From Brassica napus (Eukaryota > Streptophyta > Magnoliopsida > Brassicales > Brassicaceae): 64,000 bases of DNA. Below, piece after piece: positions 45,472-56,558 of this stretch. How positions within the stretch are numbered: position 1 is the first letter of the stretch; each line of letters opens with the position of its first letter. Under the pieces are notes generated by a model. That model was given only the letters and a program-made list of their open reading frames with translations. It ran no database searches and was not told the origin of the DNA. A program made the position numbers and the translations under genes. The stretch lies in contig NC_063444.1 of the NCBI RefSeq assembly GCF_020379485.1, forward strand, positions 9,062,652 through 9,126,651. Direction: 5' to 3'.

Positions 45472-46079
45472 TAAATGCTAATACATAGAATTATGATGCC
45501 GATTTTATGTTAGTATCCATTTTAATATTCTATTATTATAATTTGCCGACTCTATGCTATGATTGTATATATTCTCATCATACGTTTGATGAGAAATACA
45601 CACAAAATTTACAAAATTTCATCTTTAAATAATATGAAACACTTCAAACGTTGTCTTTTGGAAAAAGAAACATGTTTCTTATTGGAGATATTGAGTTGGC
45701 TAAATATTGCTATAAAATTAGAGTAAAGGTGTTGATACTTTAGAATCATGAAAAAATCAAAATTTGTTCCAACTGAATTGGTGTTGGTTGATATCATCGT
45801 AAATATTAATTGATTTCATTATTGATTCACATTAATTATACGATTTGGTGTTAGTCAATTATTTTGAAATTTTTTTTTTAGGGAACTAGGGACTCATGTT
45901 TCTATTGATAAATGTTCTTTTGGCGACTTGTCTTTTGATAATTTCCGATCTAAGTTATGTCAAGAAGATTATTTTATTCTGCATAATTTCACTTCCGGTG
46001 ATTAGACCATAAAAATTTTAAGATAAATTTTTATAGAACAACCAAAATCATACCTTGCGATGATTTTTCAAAAAAGTTA

Positions 46080-46350
46080 AAAAATAATTATTTCATGGAA
46101 TTTAAAGAAATATTGGGACGTCAATATGAAAAAGAATGTTTAGTCGGTGAATTTTCTATATCATATTTTGTTTTTATTGATGTATTCAATTTATGATATG
46201 TTTGTTCACAAGTTTTTCTTTCTAATGTTTTGTGCGTTTAGATATTATTGGCGAAGTTGTGAATGTTGAACCTTTAAAATATATCATTGCAACAGGAAAA
46301 TGTTTAACTAAGTTAGAATTAATTACTATTCGTGACACAATGTAAAATTT
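46080..46350 (+). pseudogene. replication-protein-A-like relict of a Helitron
   Basis: One segment reads MEFKEILGRQYEKECLV. A putative intron (GT at about 46149, AG at about 46240) leads to DIIGEVVNVEPLKYIIATGK, which resembles the OB-fold (DUF223/RPA) proteins of plant Helitrons. There is no complete ORF. Family identification is from pattern memory. Confidence 0.45.
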
Positions 46351-47073
46351 ATTCAGAGTTTAATTTAATATTGTTTTATTTTTATGACATGACGCTTATT
46401 TAAATTTTTAATATTTAGTGATAGATGTTTAACATGCACATTCTTGGTATGCAAACCAAGTATCATATTTCTTTAAATCAATCCTGAAAATTATAGTGAT
46501 ATGTATTATTGAGTTTTATTTAAGTTCTCTGCATAGTTCTACATGCCCAAGAACTGTACTACTAAATTAAAGATTTGTTCCTTCATATTAAGTACGCTTA
46601 CACTTAAGCTAAAAATTTTAAAACTAGACTCTTTAATATTAAAAAAAACTTTGGGATTCAATTTCCAGATAAAAGAATCATATATAAACAATAAGAAAAA
46701 TATTTCCACATAGTAAGCAATTGAGATTTGGTTAATAAAGACCGATAACACAAAAAAAAATATTTATATCTAATTAAATACATTAGCATAAAATAAATAT
46801 AATAGTAAAAAAATATTAAGAATATATATTAGCTCGCACAAGCTAACGTTGGTCTCTTCTTACTTCCAAAGTAACAAACTCGATCATATAACTATATGAA
46901 TCTCAATTTAGTAAGTCAAGAATTATATTTAAAGACCATACTTTTTACTTTGTCTTGCTTTCGTTATATCTTCTACACCTGTATGCAACCTTTTGCCTTT
47001 TGGTATAGATACCCTTCCTTTACAAACCCTTTTTCACTAAACTGTTATTAGCACAAATTAATTATCATTAGGC

Positions 47074-47199
47074 GAACCAATATATATGTCACTTAAACCA
47101 AGTAACTCTTTTCTTTATATATATACATACATGTGGTTAATATTTCAGTTTCGTAGTCTATGTGAAACACTCCAAGAAGAAGAGTAAGAAAAAAACAAT
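47074..47199 (+). promoter_or_regulatory. proximal promoter and 5' UTR of bHLH162
   Basis: TATA-like CTTTATATATATA at about 47113-47125, 75-85 bp before the start codon, suits a plant promoter with a short 5' UTR. Just upstream (46836-47073) is the duplicated block B, so the distal promoter also exists in a second, displaced copy. Confidence 0.55.
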
Positions 47200-49236
47200 A
47201 TGGATCAGAGCCATTTAAACGCAAGTCAATCAAGATCTGTAGATCGCAAAACTATTGAGAAAAATAGAAGGATTCAGATGAAAAACCTCTACTCAGAACT
47301 CAACTCTCTTCTTCCTCAAACTTCTAGGGTTTCTTCGTCTTCTTTGTCCTCTCATATGCATACATATAATATGTGATTTTATGTCTAGCATATAAAAGCC
47401 TTTTTCTTGTTAATGGTTATATATATAGGAGTCTTTGGCACTGCCTGATCAGCTAGATGAAGCTGCAAACTACATCAAGAAGCTACAAGTGAACGTGGAG
47501 AAAAAGAGAGAAAGGAAGAGGAAACTTCTTGCGACTACAGCTTTCGAGAAATTGAATTCCACTGGATCTTCATCGATGTCTTCGAGTGTGGACCTCTCCA
47601 TGCCAAGAAGGTTACCTAGAATCGAGATTCAAGAAACCGGTCCGGTTCTTCACATCTTTCTTGTGACAAGCGTGGAACACAAGTTTATCTTCCATGAGAT
47701 CACTCGTCTTATCACTGAGGAAGCAGGAGCTGAGATGACTCATGCTGGATACTCCATTGTTGATGATGCCGTCTTCCACACTCTTCAATGCAAGGTAATA
47801 AGATTATTTTTTGGATCTGATGATTAGGAAAAATCAAAATTTGCTATTGCTACTATGCTAAAATATGTGTAATCCACACTGTATTCTCGCAATGGGAATA
47901 TGATTAAAGTTGGTCACTGAACTAATATTCAACTTGGTAAAAACACGTTTTTTTAATCTTTAGACAACGATTAATCATATATACTTGCATATTAATTATA
48001 TTTACTAGAACTCGACCCGCGCAACCGCGCAGGTTTTTGTTTTCATTTATTTTTATATAAATATTTTGTTTTCAATTCTAAATTTGTATATATTATACTC
48101 CCTCCGTTTCAATATAGATGATGTTTTAGAATGATTATTTTGTTTCAATTTACATGAAGTTTTGAGATTTTAAGGTTAACCAATTAGATTTTACTGTCTT
48201 TTTTATAATTGGTTAACTGATTTTAAAATTATATCTTTAAAATATTTTTTTAAGAAAAAAATAATTTTCTTAATCTTTGTGCACTAAGGCAAAACATCAA
48301 GTATTATGAAACGGAGAGAGTAATATATATGTGTGTATCAATTTTTAAAACATAATAAGTTTACGATATATTTTTTTCATTGAATAGATTGTTTCAAACT
48401 TTCACATGTATTTGTATCTTCTTCAATATATATATTTTCGGATTATTATTTCATTATTAAAATCGTAACTATATATAAAAATATTAGTAAAATATTGTTT
48501 TATTGCCATATTCAAAGATATTGTAACATTTTAAAAATTTAGAAAGTTTTTAAAAAATTAAATTTTTCGCTTCATAGATTTATATTATCGAGTAAATAAA
48601 CATTTAGTTTTTGTTTAGTTTTTAAAATAAACTATATAATTTATAATGTGTTTTAATTGGTTTAAGGTAGTAAAGATTAATCATTGTTAGATAATATGAT
48701 TTTTGTTATTTAAAAAAAAATCTTTATAATTTTAAAAGTTAACAACGACAAATATTTAAATATTTAACATATGAATGTATAGTATTACAACATTAAATTA
48801 TATCTATTTAATTTATACTATTTATAAATCCAATGGATCATCTATTGTTTAAATCCAATTATTGATAGCCCAATAAAAATTTCTGGTAGATCCAAAATTT
48901 AAATGATAAGATTAGAGATTAAATGTAATATGACTTTATAGAAATAAATCTATTAGGTTCATTTTTAAAAAAATCACACATGAATCAATGTTGTGACTTC
49001 TGTTTTAATATACAAGATATTTTATTGATACCCTTAAAATGCAAAGAAACTATACATTGGTCCTATCTAATAAGTTGATTCCTGGTACTATGACTATCTA
49101 TAGATGTCCTATCTTTTTTTGTTGTTGCTAATTGTTAATATATACCGTAATTTACGTATAGGTGGAAGATTGTGATTACGGAGCTGGGACTAGAATTTCA
49201 GAGAGTCTGAAGAAACTTGTGAACACAGTCAACTAA
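47200..49236 (+). CDS. BHLH162: bHLH transcription factor, bHLH162-like (189 aa)
   Basis: Exons 47200-47328, 47429-47794 and 49162-49236 give 189 residues. Domain: basic region and helix 1 (RSVDRKTIEKNRRIQMKNLY), loop, helix 2 (ALPDQLDEAANYIKKLQVNV), then a C-terminal ACT-like region (GPVLHIFLVTSVEHKFIFHE, SIVDDAVFHTLQCK). The basic region has E and R at the E-box contact positions (EKNRR) but lacks the usual leading H, so DNA binding may differ from the H-E-R type. It resembles Arabidopsis At4g20970, a group of small bHLH proteins; its targets are not known to me. The donor of intron 1 (GTTTCT) is weak; intron 2 is large (1367 bp) because of a Helitron. The start ATG follows a TATA box at a suitable distance. 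Confidence 0.88.
48005..49017 (-). mobile_element. non-autonomous Helitron in bHLH162 intron 2
   Basis: Minus-strand 5' end TCTTGTATATTAAAACAGAA (49017 downward). The 3' end has the hairpin CCTGCGC-GGTT-GCGCGGG and a terminal CTAG (48005-48008), inserted between host A and T (48004 and 49018). No RepHel coding capacity. It enlarges the intron from a few hundred bases to 1.37 kb. Confidence 0.85.
48098..48320. mobile_element. Stowaway-type MITE nested in the Helitron
   Basis: 223 bp, terminal inverted repeats CTCCCTCCGTTTC and CTCTCTCCGTTTC (other end, inward), TA duplications at 48096-48097 and 48321-48322. These are the hallmarks of Tc1/mariner-derived Stowaway MITEs. Confidence 0.9.
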
Positions 49237-49453
49237 TATTCTCTTTAACATGTACCCTTTCGTCCCTCTCCTTGCAGTTTTTTCTATTTTTTTCCTTCTG
49301 TTTTACTTTTTGTTTGTTGAATTTTATCTTTTATTATGAAAGCAATGTTTCGTTGTGAGCATAATATGCCATTTTAAAATCTATTGGGATGATGTATTGG
49401 AATTGAAATTGAGACTTAACAGCAAAACAAAAAATTTCTAATTATGTAACCTC

Positions 49454-49621
49454 TGTTATAAATTAAGTTCTGGTTGAAGCCCATATTCGAAGACTCATAT
49501 TCTTATGTCTTTGTATTTCTTAGCCCATATTGTATTAGGGTTTCATACTTACGTAATTCCCTATATAAAGGGTTCCTTATTATCTAATAAAAATACATAC
49601 TTTCCCCTTATTTTCATAACA
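49454..49621 (+). repeat. copia 5' LTR
   Basis: 168 bp with TG...CA ends, a TATA-like CTATATAAAGGG at about 49561, and an AATAAAAATACATAC stretch near its end. It is related to the LTR at 54732 in its end and in the adjoining primer-binding motif, but is shorter. Confidence 0.8.
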
Positions 49622-50784
49622 CGTTATCAGCACGATAGCCTCTAGCCCTAAGCCCCCACAAAATATTATTCAACTCAGCCGAAAATCATCAAACCCTAAA
49701 CGCAAAAGAATCTGCCTCGGAACTTCAAAGAGGCCGTTCTCTCAAACCGTGAGGACCCAGAAAACGATCAAGATATCAAATCGAAGCCCTCGCCGAGACG
49801 AATCAGTCAGTGCAAACCGCTTGTCGATCTGACCACCGACGCGCCCCCATGCACAGATACAGTGCGCACTGATTTTGATTTGGAAACCAAATCCGATTCC
49901 AACAAGGATTTTCTAGCCGAACTCAACTCCTGTGCAAGATAAGTTTATCATACCTTAGTTGATTCATGTTATCTTGTTGGCGTTCATGTTATCTAATGCT
50001 CCTCGTGTTGTTTCATGAGCCGAGAGAATTAAAATCTAATGTCAACAAGGAGTTCAAGCCGAGAGGAGTTGCTGCCCGTGTGATCAAACTCTCTTTTCCA
50101 TTCAGATCAAAAGGAGTTCATAGCTCGTTTGCGACAGACGATCAAGGCGTTCCCGATCAGACGTTCGCGACCTGATAGAAGCGACTCGATCCATTCCAGC
50201 TTGCGTCTCCGATCAGCCTCAATCCGTTCGTGCTTCCGTTCGCGACAACATCAGCTCGCGGCTCGATCAGCATGTTGGACAGCTCACGTTTCGTTCCCGA
50301 TCAGCTTACGGTTCATCTCTTTGGTGGTCCAGTTCAACAATCATCTAAGGTTAAAGGTAATTCGAAACCTAAGAACCTATAATCGAATTTGGATTGTTTG
50401 ATAAAGAATGAAACCCTAAAATCCTAATCTTTATGAATGAAAACCATAGGGTAATAGATCAAAACCCTAATGAGTAAATCGAAGCTCAAAAGTTTGATAC
50501 CCCAAACCCTAAATCGAGATTGATCTATTGATCAATTAAAATCGAAATCCTTAATGGTTTTGAATCTCAAATCAAACTCCTTTGATCTAAGATCAAAATC
50601 GAAACCCTAAACCCTAATTTGAAAATCATTTTGATTGTTTGAATTTGAATTTGAATTGATTGTTTTGATCACCTAGAACTGTTGCTAAGATTGTTTAATC
50701 TCGAATTTGATATTGAATTGATTGAAACCCTATTTTGATAGCCTTGATAGTTTTAATTAAAATCACTTGATCATATCATATCTT

Positions 50785-51098
50785 GGCCGTGCGGCTTGTT
50801 GCATCATTCATACATAAACTGATCACATCGATTGATTTTAATTACACTTAGAACTTTATGCTAGGGTGGTTTTGAATTGAAATCAAATAGCCGTATGATT
50901 GATCTTTGATTTGGCAGTGTGATTGATGTTTGTGCATTGCCGTATTGATTGCATCACATGAACTGATAGAAACCATCTATGCTAGGATTGCAATTACACA
51001 ATGAACTGAATGCATAAAAACGAACTGTTTGAATCCTTGGCTGTGCGGCTTGTTTCCTGTTTTGGCCGTGAGGCTTGTTTCTTGGCCGTAATGCTTAT
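50785..51098 (+). repeat. repeated GGCCGTGNGGCTT motif in copia leader
   Basis: Between primer-binding site and gag, the motif occurs at 50785 (GGCCGTGCGGCTT), 51039 (GGCTGTGCGGCTT), 51064 (GGCCGTGAGGCTT) and 51084 (GGCCGTAATGCTT), with weaker ones at about 50890 and 50938. A matching cluster lies in the leader of the other plus-strand copia element (56257-56470). Confidence 0.8.
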
Positions 51099-51159
51099 TG
51101 CTTTGTTTGAACATTGAAATTAATCCTAAAGATCTAAAATTATCAATCTATGACTTCAG

Positions 51160-52198
51160 ATGTCGAAAATCAACAACTTGGATTTTGCTGCCCTAAATTA
51201 CCTTCAATGGGCGCTTGATGCTAAGATCATCCTGAAATCCAAGGGACTCGGTGAGTGTATCACCAAGGACAATAATGCCAGTGAGAAAGATCGATACAAA
51301 GCCATCTTGATCATTCGCCATCATCTAACTGAGAGTATCAAAGATCAGTATCTGACCATTGAGAATCTTTTAGATCTTTGGAATGAATTGAAATCGAGAT
51401 ATGATCACCAGAGAACGGTGATCTTACCAAAGGCTCGGTTTGATTGGAGGAATCTCAGAATCCAGGACTTTAAAGTCAGTGGACGAGTATAACTCGGCAC
51501 TGTTTAAGATTGTTTCAAAATTGAAACTATGTGGTGAAAGTATTACGGATCATGATATGCTTGAGAAAACCTTTTCCACTTTCCACACAAGCAATGTGCT
51601 GTTACAACAACAGTACCGTGAGAAAGGTTTCACGACCTATGCTAATCTTATTTCTTGTCTCGTGCTCGCAGAGCAGAACAATGAATTATTGATGAGAAAC
51701 AGTGAAATGAGACCTACTGGCTCAGCCCCACCACCTGAAGCACACGCCACAGAGGAAAATAAAGAATCCCATCACGTCCAAGGAAACGACCATCATGGCC
51801 GTGGTCGAGGAAATAGGAACGGACGTGGCCGTGGTCGAAGCTCCTTTGGCCGCGGGCGAGGGAATCAACATGGTCGAGACCATGGGCGTGACCGTGGCTC
51901 ATTTGGACGAGGTCATGGTCGCGGCCGTGGCTCTTCATTTGAACTTCAACACTCGACCACTTCAAGCAAATCAATGTGCCATAAATGTGGTATGAGCAAT
52001 CATTGGGCTAAAACTTGTAGGACTCCCAAGCATCTAGTTGATCTCAATCAAGAGAGTTTGAAAGGGAAGAATCCTGAAGCCCATATGACTTATCAAGATG
52101 AAGAAAATGATTTCAATCATGATAACGACGATCTTATGGATTATGAAACTTCAGATTGTATAAGAGACTTAAGAATGATTTCGACTTTTGTAATCTAA
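51160..52198 (+). pseudogene. copia gag with one frameshift
   Basis: MSKINNLDFAALNYLQWALD starts at 51160; the frame runs through LWNELKSRYDHQRTVILPKA. At about 51475 one extra base in AAAGTCAGTGG shifts it; the second frame continues SVDEYNSALFKIVSKLKLCG. An extended Arg/Gly/His-rich repeat follows (51780-51950), then the zinc knuckle CHKCGMSNHWAKTC. ATG directly follows TTCAG, as in the gag at 56559. Confidence 0.88.
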
Positions 52199-53443
52199 AT
52201 TATGTGTTCTTTGCTTTGGTGTTTTTTCATTTCTATGTTGTCATTTCTTTGAACTTGTTTAAAACTTAAAATCTGATCATAAAATTACTCCTTGACCGAA
52301 ATCTATAAGAATCCTAGAACCATTCGGATTTGGCCTGGCCGAAACTTATGTTTGGCCTAATGAACAATCGCATGATCTTTAAAGCCTTGGCCAAGCTTGG
52401 CCTAGCCTAAATCTTAATCAAATGCAAAGTCTAAATTCTCTTGGCCAACCTTTAAAAGACCTTGACCGAAGGCAAAAGCTTGGCCAAATTGAAATTTCTA
52501 TTGGCCAAATATGAAATCTAGTCAAACTAATAGAATATCTTAGCCAAAGAATTTTGGTAAAATCATTTTGGCCGAATCTCCTTGGCCAAAGTCTTTTGAA
52601 TAATATATCTTGACCGAATTTAAATCCCTATTAATCTAATCAGACTTTATTTATTTCTGGCTATTTGTTGCACACTTTGATTTATTTAATGGATGATATT
52701 TTCAAAATTATTGTCTAAGGGAACAAAATTTGATATTAAATTACCTAAGTTTGGGATTCAATACGAGATAAATGAACATTAAGTGTTATTATCTCGAGGG
52801 GGAGAATCAGAGAATCCTAAAATCCTTAAATAAGTTAAGCATCCACGACAACAATAGCCTAAATAGAACTCGGCCAAAATCAAATCTGAAAACGAAATTT
52901 GAGATTATATGGAGATTAATGATTGGCAAATCGGTCATGCCATTCCGGTTAAGTATGCGACATTCTATTGAATGGTTTAAGATATGCTGCCCCTTTGAAT
53001 AAGAGAATTGATAATATGAATATTCACCATGATATTTCGAAAATAAGCAAGGAATTTCGTGGGCTTGATCACCCACGGATGGACTGATCATCCATCATAT
53101 GTGACGACATATGGTTTGGTTGTACATATCCTTGTCAAAATCTGCAATAAGTTTGCAAGAGTAATTGGTGATACCGGTGGATTTATCTAAACTATTAAAA
53201 CAGGAGTACAAATTTGAAATAGCCCTGACTTTTCCTAAAGAATTACAGTCTCGTGCCACTGAGTAAATAAAATAGATTTATTTTAAATGTAAACTATTAA
53301 TCATTTATTGTAGTTAGCCATTTCCAGTTGAGATGAAACCATGCCATTTACGGTTCTCAATTCGTCCATGTTTATGAAAAATATGAGTTTTAAAATTACA
53401 GACATGGCCTAACTCAAAACTCATTATTCACTGATTGTGCTCA

Positions 53444-54058
53444 TCTATACTATTAAAACATGATCCTATTGTCCTTTTTACCTTAGCCTGCCATTTCTTT
53501 ACTAACATTGCATATTTCATTAAGGGCAATCAAGTAATATTAATAACACATCTATATTGAGCCATTTTTTTCGGATCCAGCTCACTGTCCACGTCAGATC
53601 TCTCTTGGGCCATTTGGGCCGATTAAGAAATCAGATCCAATTCTTACATTTTTTTTCCTTTGGGCCATTGAGTCCAAGTTCAAATAATTTTTTTTCAACC
53701 ATTCTTAATTATTTTTTTTCTTTTCTTAATATAATTTAAGCATTCATAAAAAATTGATTTTTTCATTGAAAAGTATAAATCTTTATTAAAAGTATATAAT
53801 TATTTTTATTAAAAATATTAACCACATATTAAAATTAATTTATCAGAGTTATACCAACTTAATTTATTAAAAAAATAAAATTTAATTTTTTAATCATAAA
53901 TAGTCATTTAAAATGAAACACGATAAAGAAAGATAAAAAGTTTAAGTCTTTTGTAAAATAAAACATAAATATATGAAATATGACATTTACTAAATATTTG
54001 TCAATTGAAAAAAAAATGAAAATGAACTCGCGCTTTGAAAGCGCGGGTCAAAATCTAG
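53444..54058 (+). mobile_element. non-autonomous Helitron, 615 bp
   Basis: Begins TCTATACTATTAAAA after host A (53443). It ends with the near-perfect hairpin CGCGCTTT-G-AAAGCGCG (54029-54045), nine bases, and CTAG (54055-54058) before host T. No coding capacity. Confidence 0.92.
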
Positions 54059-54731
54059 TATTATATTATATATCAAACTGGGAATTTTTTTAAAAAAATT
54101 CTAGACAATATATTCGCTTCAGTTAAAAAAACCTGAGACTTTGCTGCCTATAATTTTAGGTTTGTGTTTCATCGCTGCTTTCTTTTCCAAGCATAAACAA
54201 ACCATTGCATGGTTTTTAAAAAATATAACAGGACCATTGCAAGGTTTCTTAAAACGTTGACCATGGACGATTATACTATGGCTTTTGTGGCATACAAAGT
54301 AACTGGTTTAATCTTCCTATCATTAAAGATCTCGTGATAACAACAATCTATCAAACCGGTTAGTAATTGAAAAAAACTTTTTGAATGGGTGGAATATACC
54401 TTTGTTTTTGAATTGTACAGTAAATAATTAATATTAAAATGACATATATATATATATATGTATATATCTAAATTAGTTATGAGAATATAAACTTAACAAA
54501 ACAGATCATCAAATGAAAAATAAATATTCCACATATTTTAACAAACTGCCAAAAGAACTAGAATATAGAAACTCAATATCTAAACTTATAACCCACATAT
54601 ATTTCGATTTCCTAAGAACTATTATTTCCATATATATATATTCAGTCCATAATCTTAAAGATCTCATGATAACAACAATCTATCAAACCGGTTAGTAATT
54701 GAAAAAAAAAACTTTTTGAATGGGTGGAATA

Positions 54732-55073
54732 TGTTATAAATCATGGAGTGGATTGCCATTAACAAGGCCCGGTCCAAAACCGGCCCAATACCTAGAAGAT
54801 GGAGAGACGGCCGAAGCCTTAGAAAGAGGAGAGAGAGAACCGACTTTAGGAGAGAGAGACGGCCACAAAGCTTGGAGAAAAGGAAACCCTTTCTTTTTCC
54901 TAATAGATGTAATCTTTCCATTATTATGTATTAGTAGTTTTCCTAATCCTAGTGTGTTTAGGCTTTGGATACTTTCCATTTATCTTCATCTTGTAATCCT
55001 TATATAAAGGAATCCCCTTGATCATTAATAATAACAGAGAAATATTCACTCTCTAAACTCCCTAATTACAACA
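54732..55073 (+). repeat. copia 5' LTR
   Basis: 342 bp with TG...CA ends. A TATA-like TTATATAAAGG (about 55000) lies near the 3' side, as expected for the LTR promoter. Confidence 0.93.
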
Positions 55074-56256
55074 CGTTATCAGCACGATAGACTCCAAAAC
55101 CCTGAGACAAAACCTAACCTAAAATCCGTCACACAAAAAACCCTAAATCAGGCGCAACTTAAAATCAATCTATCTCTCAAACCCTGAGGAACCAGACGAC
55201 AAGCCACATATCAAATTGAAGCTCTTGACGAGATGAATCCATCAGCACTAACCGTTCATCGATCCGATCTCAGACGCGCCTACACTCGCAGAAAAAATAC
55301 TCGGCGCCGTCTTGGTCTTTTGGAACCCTAATCCTAACCAACAAGATTTTCTAGCCAAATTCAAATCCTGTGAAAGATAAGTTTATCATACCTTAGTTGT
55401 TTGATTATATCTTGTTCAGGTTATGGTGTTCATGTAATCTAATACTCCTTGTTTTTATTTCATGAGCTGAGAGGAGTTGGTGCAAAGATCTCAAACACAA
55501 AGCTGTTCGCGATCCACATACTGACCATGAACCGACGATCTCAAGCTTGACCAGCTCACGGATTGGGTAATTTGCGCACCTGCTGCCTTCCTGATGCAAA
55601 CGTGAGGTTCATCTGACTTTGGTGGTCCGGTTCAACCCTACAAAATAAAGGTAATTCGAAATCTGAAAACAAGAATCGAACCTGGTTGTTTTGTAAAGAT
55701 TGAAACCCTAAAAGATAATCTCTAAAACTAAAAGCCATAGGTTAAATAGATCATTCCCTTATGAGTAAATCGAAGCTCTATAAGTTCGATCTAAACCTAA
55801 AAACGAGATTGATCCATTGATCAATTAAAATCAGAACCTTAAAAGGTTTTTGAATCTCAAATCAAATCCCCTTGATCAAAGATCAAAGTTTTCGAAATCC
55901 CCTAAAAACCCTAATTTTGGAAAATCGGTTTTTTATTTTGATTTGAAACTTGAGTGTTTGATTGATCGCTTAGATCTATGATTAGGATTGTTTTAAAACT
56001 TGAATCTGAATCTTGTTTAAACTAAAACCCTAATCTCGAATTTTAAAATTCCTAATGGCCTTGAAACCCTTAATCTTGATTGATATTCCTAAAGGCCTTG
56101 AAACCTTAAATCTCTCATTACTTAAAGTTTGAAAGATTGATTTAAAGAATTTACATATTGAATGAGAGTTAGGTTGCTAGATTATTTAATTCTAAAACCT
56201 AATAGATATGCAACTAAGAAATAGGATTGAATGCATCTAGATCCCGTTTTGTATAT

Positions 56257-56470
56257 GGCCGTGTGGCCTAATAAATTGTTCATACTTGCGGCCTTGTGCC
56301 CTTGATTGATTAAAAGCCGTGTGGCTTAGTGCATATCAAAGTGACCGTGTGGCCTAGTACCCGGATGTTTATATAAACCGGATTGCATCATGATCCGATC
56401 CTTAAGATCGTTGTATCTTATAATGGCCGTGAGGTATAAGCATCACAATGCAAAGCCGTATGGCCTAAGC
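56257..56470 (+). repeat. repeated GCCGTGTGGCCTA motif in copia leader
   Basis: At least five copies: 56258 (GGCCGTGTGGCCTA), 56290 (reduced), about 56315 (AGCCGTGTGGCTTA), about 56343 (ACCGTGTGGCCTAG), 56424 (GGCCGTGAGGTA) and 56454 (AGCCGTATGGCCTA). They are spaced irregularly in the non-coding leader before gag. Confidence 0.82.
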
Positions 56471-56558
56471 ATTATAGAGAGACTTATGAAATCATGTGCA
56501 TTGATTATTTAAATTGGTTGCAAGAATTCTAAATCATAAATTGATTAAATGATTTCAG

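Larger units (their letters stand above)
43511..46835 (+). mobile_element. Helitron-like insertion in duplicate B
   Basis: Inserted after GATTCACTCAT. Its left end TCTATACTATAA (from 43510) resembles the Helitron 5' end of the element at 53444 (TCTATACTATTAAAA). The right end (TTAGCTCGCA) lacks a clear hairpin plus CTRR, so the 3' end is degenerate or the class is wrong. It contains a relict replication-protein-A-like coding segment (about 46080-46350), as found in plant Helitrons, and a nested MULE-type MITE. Boundaries come from comparison with unit A. Confidence 0.5.
41992..47073. repeat. tandem duplication of the bHLH162 upstream region, both copies interrupted
   Basis: Unit A consists of 41992-42201 and 43220-43385; unit B consists of 43396-43510 and 46836-47073. 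Both share CTTAGTAACTTCA, TTTTCAGCATACCATGTTG, ACAAGCTAACGTTGGTCTC and CATACTTTTTACTTTGTC. Unit A is split by a LINE fragment, unit B by a 3.3-kb Helitron-like insertion. At each point the other unit shows the unfilled sequence. Confidence 0.85.
49454..53440 (+). mobile_element. copia element, 5' part only
   Basis: A 5' LTR (49454-49621, 168 bp, TGTTATAAATTAAG to TTTTCATAACA) is followed directly by the primer-binding motif CGTTATCAGCACGATAG, a 1.5-kb leader and gag. After gag (52198) I recognise no protease, integrase or RT, only degenerate sequence with GGCC-rich repeats and a purine-rich AGGGGGAG at about 52797. No matching 3' LTR lies in the window, so the right boundary is uncertain; 53440 is only the last base before the Helitron. 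Confidence 0.75.

Noticed and set aside
53000..53200. Gag-pre-integrase or integrase relict of the copia element at 49454
   Set aside because: Only a few residues such as DHP could be matched; too weak to support.
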